Below, piece by piece: positions 62,437 through 64,000 of a DNA stretch of 64,000 bases; positions within the stretch are counted from its first letter, which is position 1, and each line of letters starts with the position of its first letter. The stretch is taken from NCBI RefSeq assembly GCF_000717595.1, contig NZ_JNZO01000028.1:1-64000 (forward strand), read 5' to 3'. The position numbers and the translations under genes were made by a program. Origin of the DNA: Streptomyces flavochromogenes. Lineage in GTDB: Bacteria; Actinomycetota; Actinomycetes; Streptomycetales; Streptomycetaceae. Under the pieces are notes generated by a model, which was not told where the DNA came from, ran no database searches, and saw nothing but the letters and a program-made list of their open reading frames with translations.

Positions 62437-63639
62437 TCACGCTCCAGCGGGGAGGGGGAGGGAGACGGCGACCGCCGTGCCCTGACCGGGGGCGGACTCG
62501 ACGGTGAAGGTGCCGCCCAGCGACTCCGCGCGCGAGCGCATCGCCGGAAGCCCGAAACCGCCGTCGGAGGAGGGCCGCACCGCGCCGGGGTCGAAACCCC
62601 CGCCGTCGTCGACCACGTCCAGGGTCACCGACGCGTCCATGAACGACAGGGTGATCTCCGCGCGTGCCGCGCCCGCGTGCCGCACCGTGTTCGCGACCGC
62701 CGACTGGGCGATACGGAGCAGCGCCACCTCGTAGGGAGTCGGCAGCTCGACCGGCGTACCGCTGACGGAGAAACGGACCCGGGGCCCCGCCCCCGGCTCG
62801 CACAGACGCTCCAGAGCCGCCGCAAGGGAGCCGTGCTCCAGGTCCGGCGGCGACAGCGCCCGGACGAAACGTCTGGCCTCTGCCAGGTTGTCCTGGGCCT
62901 CCTGCCGCGCCCGGTCGATGTGGTCCGCGGCGGGGGAGTCCGGCGGCAGCGCCCGTTCGGCCGCGCGGAGCAGGAGCTGGATCGAGGACAGGCCCTGCGC
63001 GAGCGTGTCGTGGATCTCGCGGGCGAGCCGTTCCCGCTCGGCGAGCGTCCCCGCGTGCCGCTCCGCGGCCGCCAGCTCCTCCCGTGTCTCGATCAGTTCC
63101 TCGATGAGCCGGCGCCGCCGCTCGCTCTCCCGGTACAGCGCGTGGTAGCCGAGGACCGTCGCCACCGCGACCGCCGCGCCGAGCAGCGGCCCGATGAAGA
63201 CCCCGGGGTTGAGCGCGGCGCCGTGCCCCACGTACGAGAGGATCGCCGCGACCGCCGTCAGCGCGACCGCCGGCAGCGACCAGCGGGCGGGCAGCAGATG
63301 CAGCTGGAGGAAGTAGAGCGGGAAGGCCACCCACAGCGCCTCCGGGGTCAGCCACAGCATCGCGAGCCAGCACACGCCCAGGACGCCCAGCCACACCGCG
63401 GCGGCCCGCTGCGAGTCCCGTACGGACGGCAGAGACGAACCGGCGGCGTAGACCGCGCCCGTCAGCACCGCGAGCACCGTCCCGGCGACCGAGTCGGCCC
63501 GTACCGCCGCGAGGACGAGCAGGCCCGCCATCAGCAGGTGAAGACAGAGGCGCAGCGCGCGCAGGACGGGCGTGAGGGGCCGCTGGGCGGGGTGGACGGA
63601 GGAGTGGGGCGCAGGGCCGCGGGAGGAGTGGGGATCCAT
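62437..63639 (-). CDS. HisKA_3-type sensor histidine kinase
   Basis: A 400-residue kinase. The N-terminal ~175 residues contain five or six transmembrane helices with no large extracellular domain. A coiled-coil linker (RRRRLIEELIETREELAAAE) leads to the dimerisation helix. The phosphorylated histidine is H210 in REIHDTLAQGLSSIQLLLRA. The ATPase N box is SAVANTVRHAGAARAEITLS, and the G boxes are DDGGGFDPGAV and GGFGLPAMRSRAESLGGTF. It senses within the membrane and phosphorylates the response regulator encoded 5 bp downstream. ATG 63639 gives the usual length. Confidence 0.94.
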   Translation of the reverse strand: MDPHSSRGPAPHSSVHPAQRPLTPVLRALRLCLHLLMAGLLVLAAVRADSVAGTVLAVLTGAVYAAGSSLPSVRDSQRAAAVWLGVLGVCWLAMLWLTPEALWVAFPLYFLQLHLLPARWSLPAVALTAVAAILSYVGHGAALNPGVFIGPLLGAAVAVATVLGYHALYRESERRRRLIEELIETREELAAAERHAGTLAERERLAREIHDTLAQGLSSIQLLLRAAERALPPDSPAADHIDRARQEAQDNLAEARRFVRALSPPDLEHGSLAAALERLCEPGAGPRVRFSVSGTPVELPTPYEVALLRIAQSAVANTVRHAGAARAEITLSFMDASVTLDVVDDGGGFDPGAVRPSSDGGFGLPAMRSRAESLGGTFTVESAPGQGTAVAVSLPLPAGA

Positions 63640-63751
63640 GTTCCCTCCAGCCTAGACAGCGGCGGACAATCCGGGCTCAACCAAAAGTTTGATGACGGAG
63701 CCATCCGTGGCGCGATGCCCGCGGGGCACCTCGCCGACCACCCTGGTCAGC

Positions 63752-64000
63752 ATGTTCGTCGCATGGAGAGACCTCGGATTCGCCAAGGGGCGGTTCGCGC
63801 TCATGGGCACCGTGATCGTTCTGATCACCCTGCTCGTGGGCCTGTTGTCCGGACTGACCGCCGGCCTCGCGCGGGAGAATGTCTCCGCGATCACCGGCCT
63901 GCCCGCCGACCGGCTCGCCTTCGCGGCGCCGCCGTCCGGGCAGTCGGTCTCCTTCACCCACTCGACGGTGACGGAGAAGCAGTGGCGCGAGTGGGCCGAA
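63752..64000 (+). CDS. ABC transporter permease (FtsX/MacB type), N-terminal part
   Basis: The first 83 codons of a gene that continues past the right edge. FVAWRDLGFAKGRFALMGTV followed by IVLITLLVGLLSGLTAGLAR is the typical opening of MacB/FtsX-type permeases: a short amphipathic start, one transmembrane helix, then an extracytoplasmic domain (ENVSAITGLPADRLAFAAPP onward). No strong ribosome-binding site precedes the ATG at 63752. It diverges from the histidine kinase gene by about 110 bp. It probably forms, with a downstream ATPase gene, an export or resistance transporter controlled by that two-component system. Confidence 0.8.
   Translation, partial: MFVAWRDLGFAKGRFALMGTVIVLITLLVGLLSGLTAGLARENVSAITGLPADRLAFAAPPSGQSVSFTHSTVTEKQWREWAE

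Overview
The window is a 64 kb chromosomal segment of a Streptomyces (GC-rich, third codon positions almost always G or C, frequent GTG starts, short spacers). Almost every family recognised here (HelR, the MetG variant, DUF5955, TIGR04222, a secreted SGNH esterase) is typical of that genus. No phage, transposon or CRISPR array was found. Most of the segment is housekeeping or metabolic, with a few decayed patches.

Layout. 0-9 kb: a DUF4097 protein divergent from a GbsR/MarR-type regulator; a GH35 beta-galactosidase under a perfect 32-bp palindrome; an SRPBCC protein; helR, the RNA polymerase-rescuing rifamycin resistance ATPase, preceded by a rifamycin-associated element; a thioredoxin-reductase-like flavoprotein; a secreted serine hydrolase. 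9.7-17 kb: a tRNA-like element 31 nt upstream of metG, two conserved proteins, an esterase/binding-protein pair, and a YnfA protein. 17.4-23.4 kb: a universal stress protein and a molybdenum locus (mop, modBC fusion, modA, two paralogous HTH-Mop regulators). Remnants of a molybdenum hydroxylase (xdh) and of a PucR-type regulator lie between the two regulators. 23.4-36.3 kb: mixed genes, including PPOX, an unknown two-repeat protein, corA, an AlkZ-like protein with a SUKH-3 protein, a LuxR/GAF regulator divergent from two acyl-CoA ligases, GNAT, TIGR04222 and a zinc-ribbon protein.

36.4-53.5 kb and 58.7-60.5 kb: purine and glyoxylate catabolism. The genes are gcl, katA, glxR, hyi, a thiamine-binding/HTH pair, uraD-uraH-uricase, two nucleobase permeases flanking 8-oxoguanine deaminase, an Asp/Glu-racemase-like protein, and malate synthase (aceB). 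Uricase, HIU hydrolase and OHCU decarboxylase convert urate to allantoin. Catalase removes the peroxide made by uricase. Glyoxylate released later is used by Gcl, Hyi and GlxR (to glycerate) or by malate synthase. Allantoinase, allantoicase and an intact xanthine dehydrogenase are not in the window.

Two operator classes seem to link these genes. Pairs of 15-bp TTCYG-N5-CGGAA-like boxes, 21 bp apart, sit at the gcl, hyi and aceB promoters. A TCAACA-N3-TGTTGA box overlaps the -35 of the katA and uraD promoters and, in weaker form, aceB. The right end holds an SGNH esterase, a MobA-like nucleotidyltransferase, DUF5955, and a LiaSR/NarL-type two-component system next to an ABC permease that runs off the end.
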